This document shows positions 1 through 7,769 of a stretch of DNA of 50,720 bases, piece after piece. The DNA is from Verrucomicrobiales bacterium (lineage in GTDB: Bacteria > Verrucomicrobiota > Verrucomicrobiia > Limisphaerales > Palsa-1400): assembly GCA_003138485.1 (NCBI GenBank), contig PLGF01000060.1, positions 1-50,720 of the forward strand, written 5' to 3'. Position 1 is the stretch's first letter. The number at the start of each line of letters is the position of its first letter. The translations under genes were made by a program, and so were the position numbers. The notes below the pieces were generated by a model. It had not been told where the DNA came from, searched no databases, and saw only the letters and a list, made by a program, of their open reading frames with translations.

Positions 1-93
1 TTATGCAGGCTTGTGCACCCTTGTGCACCTTAAAAAAGGCGGGGACTTGAGTTCTCCCGCAGGCCAGGCGAGCCTGAAGTTATTGGGAATCAA
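1..93 (-). repeat. 93-bp dispersed repeat, copy A
   Basis: Read on the minus strand, this aligns without gaps to plus-strand 44262-44354. By my count 80 of 93 bases are identical. The core CGCCTGGCCTGCGGGAGAAC is invariant, and both copies end in a TGCACAAGGGTGCA palindrome-like segment followed by AAGCCTGCATAA. The copy reaches the window edge, so it may extend further. Its function is unknown. Confidence 0.75.
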
Positions 94-175
94 GGAGATG
101 CAGCGCGGCGCTTGGTAGTTTTTGAGCGATGCCAGGCATACGGCTCGGCGGAAGCGGTTTTTGGGGAAAAGGGAG

Positions 176-201
176 CGGCTCCGCACGAGCGTTGCCCTAC
201 C
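176..201 (-). repeat. GGTAGGGC-type short dispersed repeat
   Basis: On the minus strand this begins GGTAGGGCAACGCTC and ends TGCGGAGCCG. It matches plus-strand 12081-12103 with two differences over 23 bases. It sits about 130 bp upstream of lpxK. It looks like a short intergenic (REP-like) repeat. Confidence 0.6.
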
Positions 202-332
202 GGGGCGTTTATGGCGGGGCAAGGCTTTTGCCTGGCCCGGGGGTGTCCGAAACCTGGTTGCGCCCATGCCGGCAGTTCCGCCATCCGCGCGCTTGCGGCG
301 CGGGCGGCAACTAGGCAGACTGGACATTCTAC

Positions 333-1505
333 ATGCGCCAAACAATTCGAGCGTGGTTTGAGGCGATCGAGACGCCGTTTCTGGAGATTATCTTCGAGCA
401 GCGGCGCGGCAAGCGCGCGGCGCTGGCGCGGTCCCTTTTGTTCGGATTGTCCAAAGTCTATCAATTGGTCCTGGCCATTCACCGGTTTTGCATTCAGGCG
501 CGGTTGTTGCGCGATTCGACCCTGGGCATCCAGGTCATCGCCATTGGCAACCTCACCTTTGGCGGAACGGGCAAGACGCCGGTGGTGGAAAAATTCGCCC
601 GCGAATTGCAGAAGCAGGGCCGCACCGTGGCGATTCTCTCGCGCGGTTACCGTTCCAAGCCGCAGCCCTTGAGCGAAGTCCTCCTCAACAAATTGCTCCT
701 GCGCGAGGACACGACGCCGCCGCGCGTGGTGTCGGACGGCAAGTCGCTGCTGCTGGATTCGGACACGGCGGGGGACGAGCCTTACATGCTGGCCTCCAAC
801 CTCAAGGATGTCGTTGTGCTGGTGGACAAAGACCGGGTCAAGAGCGGACGTTATGCCATTGAGCGGTTTGGGTGCGACACGCTGCTGCTGGACGACGGGT
901 TTCAATACTGGCGGCTGGCGGGGCGGCGGCAGGACGTGGTGTTGATCGATTGCCAGCAGCCCTTTGGCAACGAGCATCTGGCCCCGCGCGGCACGTTGCG
1001 CGAGCCGCCCTCGCACCTGGCCCGGGCGGATGTCGTGTTCATCACCAAGAGCGACGGGAACACGGAGCAGTTGCGCGAACGCATCGCGCGCTACAATAAA
1101 ACGGCCGGCATTATCGAGTGCATTCACGCGCCGCTCTATTTTGAGGACGTCTTTACCGGGGAACGCCGGGACCTGAATTTTTTGCGGGACAAACGGGCCG
1201 CTTCCCTGAGCGGGATAGCGCAGCCGCAAAGTTTCGAGCAAAGCCTGGTCAAGTTGTGCCGCGAGCTGGTTTATTCCAAGAGCTTCGCCGACCACCACCG
1301 CTTCACGCAACAGGAGATTCTCAACGCCATCAATCGCAGCAAGAAGCGCCAGGCCGAGATCATCGTCACCACGCAGAAGGACGCGGTCCGTTTTCCCAAA
1401 TTGGACCGCCGCGATCTGCCCATTTATTTCATGCGCGTCGAAATAAAAATCCTCAGCGGCGCCCAGGATTTCGACGATTGCGTGCGCAAAATCTGCCTGC
1501 GCTGA
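333..1505 (+). CDS. lpxK: Tetraacyldisaccharide 4'-kinase LpxK
   Basis: Transfers phosphate from ATP to the 4' position of the lipid A disaccharide precursor at the inner face of the cytoplasmic membrane. This is a late step in making lipid A. The 390-residue protein has a Walker A motif GNLTFGGTGKTP at about residues 72-83, a GDEP motif near 148-151, and the LpxK-typical DDGFQ at about 187-191 followed by the LAPRGTLREP segment. A hydrophobic, basic N-terminal stretch (about residues 30-50) fits membrane association. The ATG at 333 has only a weak Shine-Dalgarno sequence. The next gene starts 2 bp after its stop and is also LPS-related, so the two are probably co-transcribed. Length is slightly above that of the E. 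coli enzyme. The identification is firm. Confidence 0.95.
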   Translation: MRQTIRAWFEAIETPFLEIIFEQRRGKRAALARSLLFGLSKVYQLVLAIHRFCIQARLLRDSTLGIQVIAIGNLTFGGTGKTPVVEKFARELQKQGRTVAILSRGYRSKPQPLSEVLLNKLLLREDTTPPRVVSDGKSLLLDSDTAGDEPYMLASNLKDVVVLVDKDRVKSGRYAIERFGCDTLLLDDGFQYWRLAGRRQDVVLIDCQQPFGNEHLAPRGTLREPPSHLARADVVFITKSDGNTEQLRERIARYNKTAGIIECIHAPLYFEDVFTGERRDLNFLRDKRAASLSGIAQPQSFEQSLVKLCRELVYSKSFADHHRFTQQEILNAINRSKKRQAEIIVTTQKDAVRFPKLDRRDLPIYFMRVEIKILSGAQDFDDCVRKICLR

Positions 1506-1507
1506 AC

Positions 1508-2626
1508 ATGCCCGCTCCAGAAAGCATCCTTGTGCGCGGCGTCAACTGGCTGGGAGACGCCGTCATGACCACTCCCGCCCTGGTCCGCCTGCGCCAGGCC
1601 CGGCCCGGCGCGCGCATGGCCCTGCTCACACCCGAAAAACTCGCCGGCGTGTGGGAAGGCCAGCCGTTCCTGGACGAAGTTCTTTCTTTCGCGCCATCCG
1701 AAACCCTCTGGCAAGTCAGCCGCCGCCTGCGGAAAAAGCGGTTCACCGCCGCCCTGGCCCTTCCCAATTCCCCGCGCGCGGCGCTGGAACTGTGGCTGGC
1801 GGGGATACCGGAGCGGATTGGCGTGGCGGGACCGTGGCGCGGATTCTTCTTGACCAAATCGGTCGCGCCTCCTTCGGGCGCCGCCGCCATGCGCAAGCGG
1901 TCGCCGGGCGAGATTCGTCGGCTCATTTCCGCCGCGGGGCCGCCCGCGGCCTATCCGGCGGAGGCGCACCAGGTCCATCATTATCTGCGGCTGGCGGGAG
2001 CGATGGGGGCCTCGACCGAGCCGCTGGCGCCGCGTCTGGAGGTCGCCACGGAGCGCGTCGCGGAAGTCCGCCGGAAGTTCGGCCTGGGGCGGGAGGGGGG
2101 CGGACCGTGGTTCGGTTTGAACGCCGGGGCCGAGTACGGTTCAGCCAAGCGATGGCCCGCGGAGCGATTTGTGGCGACGGCGGCGGCCTTGCGCCAGAAG
2201 ACAGGTTGCCGCTGGGTCCTCTTTGGAGGCCGTGGGGACCGTGAATTGGCGGAGGAGATAGCACTTGGTCTCTCAGCCGGGAGGGCGGAGGCGGTCGTCA
2301 ATCTGGCCGGCCAGACCAGCCTGATGGAGCTGGCGGCGGCGCTGAAGGTCTGCGACGTAGTATTGACAAACGATACCGGTCCGATGCATCTGGCGGCGGC
2401 GGTGGGCGCGCCCGTGGTGGCGATATTTGGGAGCACCGCGCCGGAGCTGACCGCGCCGCTTTTATCTCCGTTGACTCAAATTGTGCGCCAGGCCGTGCCT
2501 TGCGCCCCGTGTTTTCTGCGCCAGTGTCCGATTGACCTGCGTTGCCTGCGCGGCATCCAGCCCGAAGCGGTCGTCGCGGCCGCCCTTCGCTGCCTGGCAG
2601 CCGCCGGAAAGGCGGCCGGCTCGTGA
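1508..2626 (+). CDS. waaF: LPS heptosyltransferase (glycosyltransferase family 9, WaaF-like)
   Basis: Predicted to add a heptose from an ADP-heptose donor to the LPS inner core. The 372-residue protein opens with ILVRGVNWLGDAVMTTPAL, the standard N-terminus of heptosyltransferase II. It also carries GLNAGAEYGSAKRWP in the middle and NDTGPMHLAAAVGAPVVAIF in the C-terminal nucleotide-sugar domain. A CxxCFLRQCP cluster near the end is also typical of WaaF-like proteins. The open frame extends upstream inside lpxK, but the ATG at 1508, 2 bp after the lpxK stop, gives the conserved N-terminus and was chosen as the start. Family assignment is strong. Whether the acceptor is heptose I or another core sugar cannot be read from the sequence. 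Confidence 0.9.
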   Translation: MPAPESILVRGVNWLGDAVMTTPALVRLRQARPGARMALLTPEKLAGVWEGQPFLDEVLSFAPSETLWQVSRRLRKKRFTAALALPNSPRAALELWLAGIPERIGVAGPWRGFFLTKSVAPPSGAAAMRKRSPGEIRRLISAAGPPAAYPAEAHQVHHYLRLAGAMGASTEPLAPRLEVATERVAEVRRKFGLGREGGGPWFGLNAGAEYGSAKRWPAERFVATAAALRQKTGCRWVLFGGRGDRELAEEIALGLSAGRAEAVVNLAGQTSLMELAAALKVCDVVLTNDTGPMHLAAAVGAPVVAIFGSTAPELTAPLLSPLTQIVRQAVPCAPCFLRQCPIDLRCLRGIQPEAVVAAALRCLAAAGKAAGS

Positions 2627-2653
2627 TGCGTTCCAGCCGCGCGCCGGAGGCGG

Positions 2654-3619
2654 TTGACTTTGGCGTTGCTTGCGTTTCGGGCGGCGGTGCGGGATAATTT
2701 GGGGGTGAACCTCACGGTAACTGAGTTAACCGGGCAACTGATCGCCTCTTACGCGCGCGTCGGGGGGATCAATCATCTGGATGGGAAGAATCTGCCCTCC
2801 AAAACCGCCATGGCGTCGATCACGGTCGATTTGCTGAGGGTGCTGTTCCCGGGCTTTTTCGATGAGAAATCCATCCATTCGTCCCAGTTGAAGGTGGAAA
2901 TCGCGACTTTGATGGACTCGATCCTGAGCCGGCTGGCGGACGAGATTTACAAGAGCCTGGAATACGGCGGGTTGGGAAACGGGAACAAATCCGAGACCGG
3001 CCGGCAGGCTCAGGCACTGACGCTGGACTTTCTGGCCAGCCTGCCCCGCTTGCGCGACCTGCTGCAAACCGACACCGAGGCGGCCTACGAGGGGGACCCC
3101 GCGGCGTTGAGCAAGGAGGAGGTGATCGTGGCGTATCCGTTCATCGAGGCCATCGCGGTGCAACGGCTGGCGCACGAGTTGTATTTGCAAAAGATACCGC
3201 TGATACCGCGCATCATGACGGAGTGGGCCCACGGGCGAACCGGGATCGACCTGCATCCCGGCGCGCGCATCGGCTCGCATTTTTTTATTGACCACGGCAC
3301 GGGCACGGTGGTGGGGGAAACGGCGGTGATCGGCCGGCACGTCAAGCTCTATCAGGGCGTGGGCCTTGTGGCCCGCTCGCTGGCGGGCGGCCAGGCGCTA
3401 AGAGGGCAAAAGCGGCATCCCACCATCGAAGATCACGTCACCATTTACGCCAACGCCACCATTGTCGGCGGCGAAACGATCGTCGGGACGGGCAGCACGA
3501 TCGGGGCAAGCGTATTTCTCAACCAGAGCGTTTCCCCCTATTCGCTGGTGACACCTGAGGAGAATAAAATCCGGGTGACCAGCAAACAGGACAGGTTCAA
3601 AGCGGATTATCAAATTTAG
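2654..3619 (+). CDS. cysE: Serine O-acetyltransferase (EpsC/CysE family)
   Basis: Acetylates L-serine with acetyl-CoA to O-acetylserine, the first step of cysteine synthesis in the cytosol. The 321-residue protein has an alpha-helical N-terminal half. Its C-terminal half is a left-handed beta-helix of hexapeptide repeats, including GIDLHPGARIGSHFFIDHGT and GTVVGETAVIG. The Asp of GIDLHP and the His of IDHGTG match the catalytic pair known in CysE. The longest frame starts at TTG 2654, three bases after a GGAGG. GTG codons at 2687 and 2705 are alternatives, so the first 17 residues are uncertain. It follows the LPS genes by 27 bp. Its 3' end faces the mlaD-like gene with only 7 bp between the stops. 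Confidence 0.9.
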   Translation: MTLALLAFRAAVRDNLGVNLTVTELTGQLIASYARVGGINHLDGKNLPSKTAMASITVDLLRVLFPGFFDEKSIHSSQLKVEIATLMDSILSRLADEIYKSLEYGGLGNGNKSETGRQAQALTLDFLASLPRLRDLLQTDTEAAYEGDPAALSKEEVIVAYPFIEAIAVQRLAHELYLQKIPLIPRIMTEWAHGRTGIDLHPGARIGSHFFIDHGTGTVVGETAVIGRHVKLYQGVGLVARSLAGGQALRGQKRHPTIEDHVTIYANATIVGGETIVGTGSTIGASVFLNQSVSPYSLVTPEENKIRVTSKQDRFKADYQI

Positions 3620-3626
3620 GAAACCT

Positions 3627-4619
3627 TTAAAACAAGCTGCTGGCCATTGTCCCCAGTACGCTGAGGGGGCCGGTGTCTTCCAGGCTCTCGGTGGCTTTGT
3701 CCAGCTTCTCCATCATGAGTTTGGCGTCTTTGAGGAGCTTGTCGTCGTTGATGATCTGGCCGAGCGTGCCGTCGCCGTGGTTGACCTTGAGCAGGATTTG
3801 GTGGGCGTTGGTCATGGTGCCGGTGGTTTCGCGATATAAGGTGTCGTCGGTCATCAATCTGCCCACGGTTCCCTTGCCCGCCTTGACGTCCAGGACCACG
3901 TCGTTGGCGTTGGTCAACAGCTCGCGGGCTTTGGCGGCGGCGCTGTCGATGTCGGCCGCCGTTCCCTGGAAGTTGCTGATCGAGGCCAGGGCGGTCTCAT
4001 AGAGCGCATCGGAATTGATGAGCTTGCCGACGGTTCCCTGCCCCTGGGCAATCCGGTCGGAAGTTAATTTGATGTTGGAGATGGTCGCGGTGAGATTCTC
4101 CTGGTTGTTCTCGAGAAAATCTGTGAAAGGCCCCAGGAGATTGTCAATCTTTTCCCCGCTGAAACTGCGCGTGAGGTTTTCCACGCCGGTGGCGACGCTG
4201 TCCAGCTTGGCCATTAACATGCCCAGGTCGGGCTGCTCGAAGGATTCCAGCGTGGCGCCGTCGGCGGCAAGCGGCGCGGTGGGGGAGCCGAAATCGACCG
4301 ACACGAAACTCTGGGCCATGAGACCGGTGAAGCCGATGCTGGCTTTGCTGTCGGTCCTGACGCTGGCGCCCTCGTTGAGGGTCATGGTGACTTTGGCAAC
4401 GGAGTTGCTCAGGGAGATGTCATCGACGCGGCCGATCTGGACGCCGGCCATTTTGACGAAGTCGCCGACCTTGAGTTCCTGGACATTTTTGAAAAGGGCG
4501 TTGACGCGGATGCCGCGGTGGAGGAAGGAAAAGCCGCCGAGGAATTCCAAAATGATGAGGGCGAGGATGACGGCCAGGGCGAAAAAGAGGCCCAATTTGC
4601 TTTCAACGGATTCTTTCAT
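3627..4619 (-). CDS. mlaD: MlaD-like MCE-domain lipid-transport protein
   Basis: Periplasmic substrate-binding component of an Mla-type ABC system that moves phospholipids between the membranes. The 330-residue protein has one N-terminal membrane anchor (about residues 10-30). An MCE domain follows (about 38-115), with the family pattern VGDFVKMAGVQIGRVDDI and ending near SFVSVDFGS. The C-terminal 200 residues are helical with repeated KxGT(V)G-like turns, as in long MCE proteins of diderms other than enterobacteria. It is the last gene of the operon and starts 4 bp after mlaF ends. The family call is firm. The transport direction is not known. Confidence 0.93.
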   Translation of the reverse strand: MKESVESKLGLFFALAVILALIILEFLGGFSFLHRGIRVNALFKNVQELKVGDFVKMAGVQIGRVDDISLSNSVAKVTMTLNEGASVRTDSKASIGFTGLMAQSFVSVDFGSPTAPLAADGATLESFEQPDLGMLMAKLDSVATGVENLTRSFSGEKIDNLLGPFTDFLENNQENLTATISNIKLTSDRIAQGQGTVGKLINSDALYETALASISNFQGTAADIDSAAAKARELLTNANDVVLDVKAGKGTVGRLMTDDTLYRETTGTMTNAHQILLKVNHGDGTLGQIINDDKLLKDAKLMMEKLDKATESLEDTGPLSVLGTMASSLF

Positions 4620-4623
4620 GGTG

Positions 4624-5388
4624 TCAATTGGATTTAAGGGGTGAGATTTCCGCGTGGACGAATTCCTGGATGCGCGGGTCGTGATTGCGCCGGACTTCGG
4701 CCGGCGAGCCGATGAAGATGATCCGGCCCTCGCTCAGGATCGCGATGCGGTCGGCGATGGAAAACGCCAGGTCGCGATCGTGGGAGACGACCAGGACGGT
4801 GGCGTGAGTGCGTTTGTTCAATTGAAAGATTTCCTGGCCGATGGTCACGGCCATGATCGGGTCCAATTCCGAGGTTGGCTCGTCAAAGAGGATGAGTTGG
4901 GGTTCCACGACCAGGGCCCGGGCGATGGCGACCCGCTTCTGCATGCCCCCGGACAATTCGTTGGGCATGCGGTCTTCAAGACCCTGCAAGCCGACGGCCT
5001 GGAGATTGGCCGACACGATGGCGGCGATTTCCGCCGGCGGCTTGAGTTGGTGCTCTGTCAGATAAAGGCCCACGTTTTCGCCCACCGTCAGGGACGTGAG
5101 CAAAGCGGACGATTGGAAGACCATCGCCATGCGGTATTGGCCGCGCACGGCGGGGTCCTGGATCGACTTGCCGTCAATAAGGATTTGCCCGGAGTCAGGT
5201 TTCAGGAGGCCGATGACGTGCTTTAGAAGGACGCTCTTGCCGCTGCCGCTAGGCCCCATGATAACGAAGAGTTCGCCCGGCTTGACCTGGAAGGAGACGC
5301 CTTTGAGGACCTCATTGGGGCCAAAGGACTTGTGGAGGTCGAGCACTTCGACCCCGGCGTTTTCGGGATGGATTTGGGCGTCGGTCAT
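4624..5388 (-). CDS. mlaF: MlaF-like ABC transporter ATPase
   Basis: Powers the Mla lipid transporter by hydrolysing ATP on the cytoplasmic face of MlaE. The 254-residue protein has Walker A GPSGSGKS at about 45-52, a Q-loop at MVFQSSAL, the signature LSGGMQKRVAIARAL, Walker B LILFDEPTSELDP and the switch His in VVSHD. The open frame runs further upstream inside mlaE, but the ATG at 5388 gives the normal ABC N-terminus. This start overlaps the mlaE stop as ATGA, indicating translational coupling. Mutual position with mlaE and mlaD is the standard order. Confidence 0.95.
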   Translation of the reverse strand: MTDAQIHPENAGVEVLDLHKSFGPNEVLKGVSFQVKPGELFVIMGPSGSGKSVLLKHVIGLLKPDSGQILIDGKSIQDPAVRGQYRMAMVFQSSALLTSLTVGENVGLYLTEHQLKPPAEIAAIVSANLQAVGLQGLEDRMPNELSGGMQKRVAIARALVVEPQLILFDEPTSELDPIMAVTIGQEIFQLNKRTHATVLVVSHDRDLAFSIADRIAILSEGRIIFIGSPAEVRRNHDPRIQEFVHAEISPLKSN

Positions 5389-6131
5389 CTGTGGATGTAA
5401 AGCAAAAACCGCGTCAAAAAGTAATCCAGGATGAGGATGACGACGATGGAGTTGACGACGGCCTTGGTGACGCTGCGCCCGATGCCGCGGGGGCCGCCCC
5501 GGGTGATCAAGCCTTGGTGGCAGGAGATGATGCCGACGGCCAGCGCGAAGACGAACGACTTGAAAAGGCCGTTGCACACGTCCCCGACCTCGACGACGTC
5601 GCGCAGGTTTTGAAAATAGAGGTCGAAGTTGACAGCGATCTTGCGGTTGAAATCGCAGACCAGCGCGCCGCCCAGCCAGCCCACCGGAATGGAGAAGATG
5701 ACCAGGGCGGGCAAGGCCAAAGCGATGGCCACCATGCGGGGCAGCACCAGATAGCGCACGGGGTCGATGTTCATGGTTTGCAGCGCGTCGATCTCCTGAT
5801 AAACGCGCATGGAGCCAATTTCCGCCGACATCGCCGAACCAATGCGTCCGGCGACAAGGATGGCCATCATGACCGGGGCAAATTCCTTGCACATCGACAA
5901 GCCGATCATGCCGCCCAGGACGGAACTGATCCCCCGTTCGACGAGAATGGGGCCGGTTTGGAGAGCGATGACGCCGCCAATGAAGAGGGACAAGATGCAA
6001 ACCATGAACAGGCTGGCGTTGCCTATCTCGAACAACTGGTCAAAGACCTTTTGCCGCTGCCGCCAAAGCAGGTGCAGCGAGCGCAGCGTCTGCCAGAACA
6101 GAATCAAGATTTCGCCGATATTTTTATACAT
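5385..6131 (-). CDS. mlaE: MlaE-like ABC transporter permease
   Basis: Integral membrane subunit of the Mla lipid ABC transporter. The 248-residue protein has five or so hydrophobic segments. It carries the MlaE family stretch EFAPVMMAILVAGRIGSAMS followed by AEIGSMRVYQEIDAL. The start at 6131 was chosen because it gives an MlaE-length protein and because the upstream gene's stop overlaps it as TGATG, a re-initiation arrangement. The frame is open upstream to 6344, which would add an unlikely basic extension. The 3' end overlaps mlaF by ATGA. Confidence 0.94.
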   Translation of the reverse strand: MYKNIGEILILFWQTLRSLHLLWRQRQKVFDQLFEIGNASLFMVCILSLFIGGVIALQTGPILVERGISSVLGGMIGLSMCKEFAPVMMAILVAGRIGSAMSAEIGSMRVYQEIDALQTMNIDPVRYLVLPRMVAIALALPALVIFSIPVGWLGGALVCDFNRKIAVNFDLYFQNLRDVVEVGDVCNGLFKSFVFALAVGIISCHQGLITRGGPRGIGRSVTKAVVNSIVVILILDYFLTRFLLYIHR

Positions 6132-7588
6132 CAGGATTTGGGCGTAGCGGCCGTTTTTTTGCCGAAGGCCACCCCGCAAACGCGGCAGCATCCGCCTTCC
6201 AGCGTGGATTGATACTGAAAAAGACCGAACAAGAGCGAGGTTTTTTTTGATTCCGCGCTTTGTTCCCGGCGGTAAAGATTCCAGAGGAGCGATTGGGAGG
6301 TCGCTCCGGTGAGGGCGTTTTCTTCCGAGCGCCAGACCGACCACAACTGCGAATACTCCCGGCGGATGGCGCGGTTGTTGGGGAAAAACGGCTCCAGCAA
6401 CGCCAGGGCCTGCAAGCGCCGGCTGCCGTCCTTATCCCGATGGAAGCTGTAGAAGGGCCAGAAATCCACCCGCCGGGCCTCCTGGCCGTTCTGCGTGTTG
6501 AGTTCCACCGTGTCCGAGTAGAGGAACCCGAGCAGGCGCGTCCGGCGGCGATCCAGCGGCGGGGCTTGAAGGCGGTTGAACTTGTAGAATGGCCAGGCGT
6601 AAAAATCGCTTTCCAGGTCCTTGTTCAGTGCGCGGCTGTAAAAGGGAAAGCACCGGTCCACCGTTTTCGAGCCGCGCGCCCGCACGAACAGCGGCCAGAG
6701 CAAGTCGCGCTCGGAGTAATTCTGCTCCCGATCGTCAATGACATTATATCCGAACGGCCAGCCGTAGGAGGTTTGGTCGCGCGACGGCGAGAGGGTTTGG
6801 CTGAAAAATGGCACGACGGTGATGCTGCTGGCCGGATTGGTGGTTCCCAAGCCGAGCCGGCTGTCGAAATAAAACGGCCAGAGCGCGAAGGATTTCTCAT
6901 ACCCGCCGTTGGTTGTCACCTCGTCGAGCAAATTGGTCCGCAGGGTCGGCGCCTTGTGCTCGGCTCCTGCCAGCGGCCAGACCTGCCATCCGGTCATCCC
7001 ATCCCCGTGCCGCAGGTCGAAGATCGGATACAGATAGTTGTCCGTCACCACGTCGTTCTTGCGCGTTTCCGAGTAAAGCGGAAAGAGGACGAAGTCGATC
7101 CGGTCCCGGAGGAGCCGGTTTTGGAGATGGCCGTAGAAGGGCACAAGGGCGGTGTAGTTCAAATTAGTGTCCGGCGAACGCTGTGAGAAAAAAACCGGAA
7201 AAAGCGTCACCCGCCGCTCCGCCGCCCCCTCCACCTGCTGTCCTCCTGAAAGGGATAGTAACTGCGCCGCCTGGAAGCGATACTCCGGTCCGAATCGCCG
7301 GTAACTAAGCACCGGATAGAACAGGTCCCACTCGCTCCAATCGACCGCAGGCGTCCGGGTCTGGCAAAAAAAAGGCGGCAGCGCCCACTGCTCCTGGCCC
7401 CCGGCGTCCTGCCAATAATAAAACGGGCCGGCCGCCTCCTCCCGCCAGCCCGAACTGAGAGTCAAGGCGAACTTTGCATAGGCCGGTCCCGCGTCGAAGC
7501 CGCCCGGGTCCGCAGCCAAGGCGCCAAGGGCAGTGAAAGGGACAGCGAGGCAACAGAAACATCGTAAGATTTGGACAAAGCCTGTCAT
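6131..7588 (-). CDS. Secreted WPFY-repeat protein of unknown function, coupled to mlaEFD
   Basis: Not assigned to a named family. The 485-residue form starting at ATG 7588 has a clear signal peptide ending near ALAAD. A TTG at 7627 would give 13 more residues and mask the signal, so ATG was preferred. The mature part is an irregular tandem array. Units of roughly 20-40 residues repeatedly carry an aromatic/Pro knot, such as ALWPFYFDS, DLLWPLFVRA, CFPFYSRAL, YAWPFYKFN, DFWPFYSFH, LFPVFF and VLFPLY, separated by charged, turn-rich stretches. This pattern suggests beta-hairpin repeats, perhaps a barrel or propeller in the outer membrane or periplasm. The C-terminus has a CCRVC cluster. It is the first gene of the mla operon, and its stop overlaps the mlaE start (TGATG). 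The link to lipid transport is inferred only from this coupling. Confidence 0.85.
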   Translation of the reverse strand: MTGFVQILRCFCCLAVPFTALGALAADPGGFDAGPAYAKFALTLSSGWREEAAGPFYYWQDAGGQEQWALPPFFCQTRTPAVDWSEWDLFYPVLSYRRFGPEYRFQAAQLLSLSGGQQVEGAAERRVTLFPVFFSQRSPDTNLNYTALVPFYGHLQNRLLRDRIDFVLFPLYSETRKNDVVTDNYLYPIFDLRHGDGMTGWQVWPLAGAEHKAPTLRTNLLDEVTTNGGYEKSFALWPFYFDSRLGLGTTNPASSITVVPFFSQTLSPSRDQTSYGWPFGYNVIDDREQNYSERDLLWPLFVRARGSKTVDRCFPFYSRALNKDLESDFYAWPFYKFNRLQAPPLDRRRTRLLGFLYSDTVELNTQNGQEARRVDFWPFYSFHRDKDGSRRLQALALLEPFFPNNRAIRREYSQLWSVWRSEENALTGATSQSLLWNLYRREQSAESKKTSLLFGLFQYQSTLEGGCCRVCGVAFGKKTAATPKS

Positions 7589-7769
7589 CCTCCGCCAGCT
7601 TAGAAGATGCTTGCGGAATGTGGCCAAGAAGCCGTCGAAATATGTAGTGGAATACCGGATAGACGACCTTAAAGTGCGCGTTAACGATAACTGTATCGAA
7701 ATAGCCCAAAAGCACCCAGATAACTGTAGCGCGTTAGCACGAATTTCGTTGACTTTTCAATTTTGTTCA
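7589..7769 (-). promoter_or_regulatory. Probable promoter region of the WPFY-mla operon
   Basis: This 181-bp gap lies between the MMPL gene stop and the first gene of the mla operon. It is clearly more AT-rich than its flanks, as promoter regions often are. I could not pick out a -35/-10 pair with confidence. A GGAGG directly abuts the ATG at 7588, which is closer than usual for ribosome binding. Confidence 0.35.

Larger units (their letters stand above)
1..332. other. Repeat-bearing leader region upstream of lpxK
   Basis: No convincing gene is seen here. Positions 1-93 are one copy of a 93-bp repeat whose inverted second copy lies at 44262-44354. Positions 176-201 are a copy of a GGTAGGGC-type repeat that also occurs near 12081. 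A minus-strand open frame covers 1-345 but has no recognisable protein features and is built largely from repeat sequence. The promoter of lpxK should lie in this stretch, but I could not identify one with confidence. Confidence 0.6.

Noticed and set aside
1..345. Minus-strand open frame of 114 codons at the left edge
   Set aside because: It overlaps the lpxK start and is built largely from the repeats at 1-93 and 176-201. It has no ribosome site or domain.
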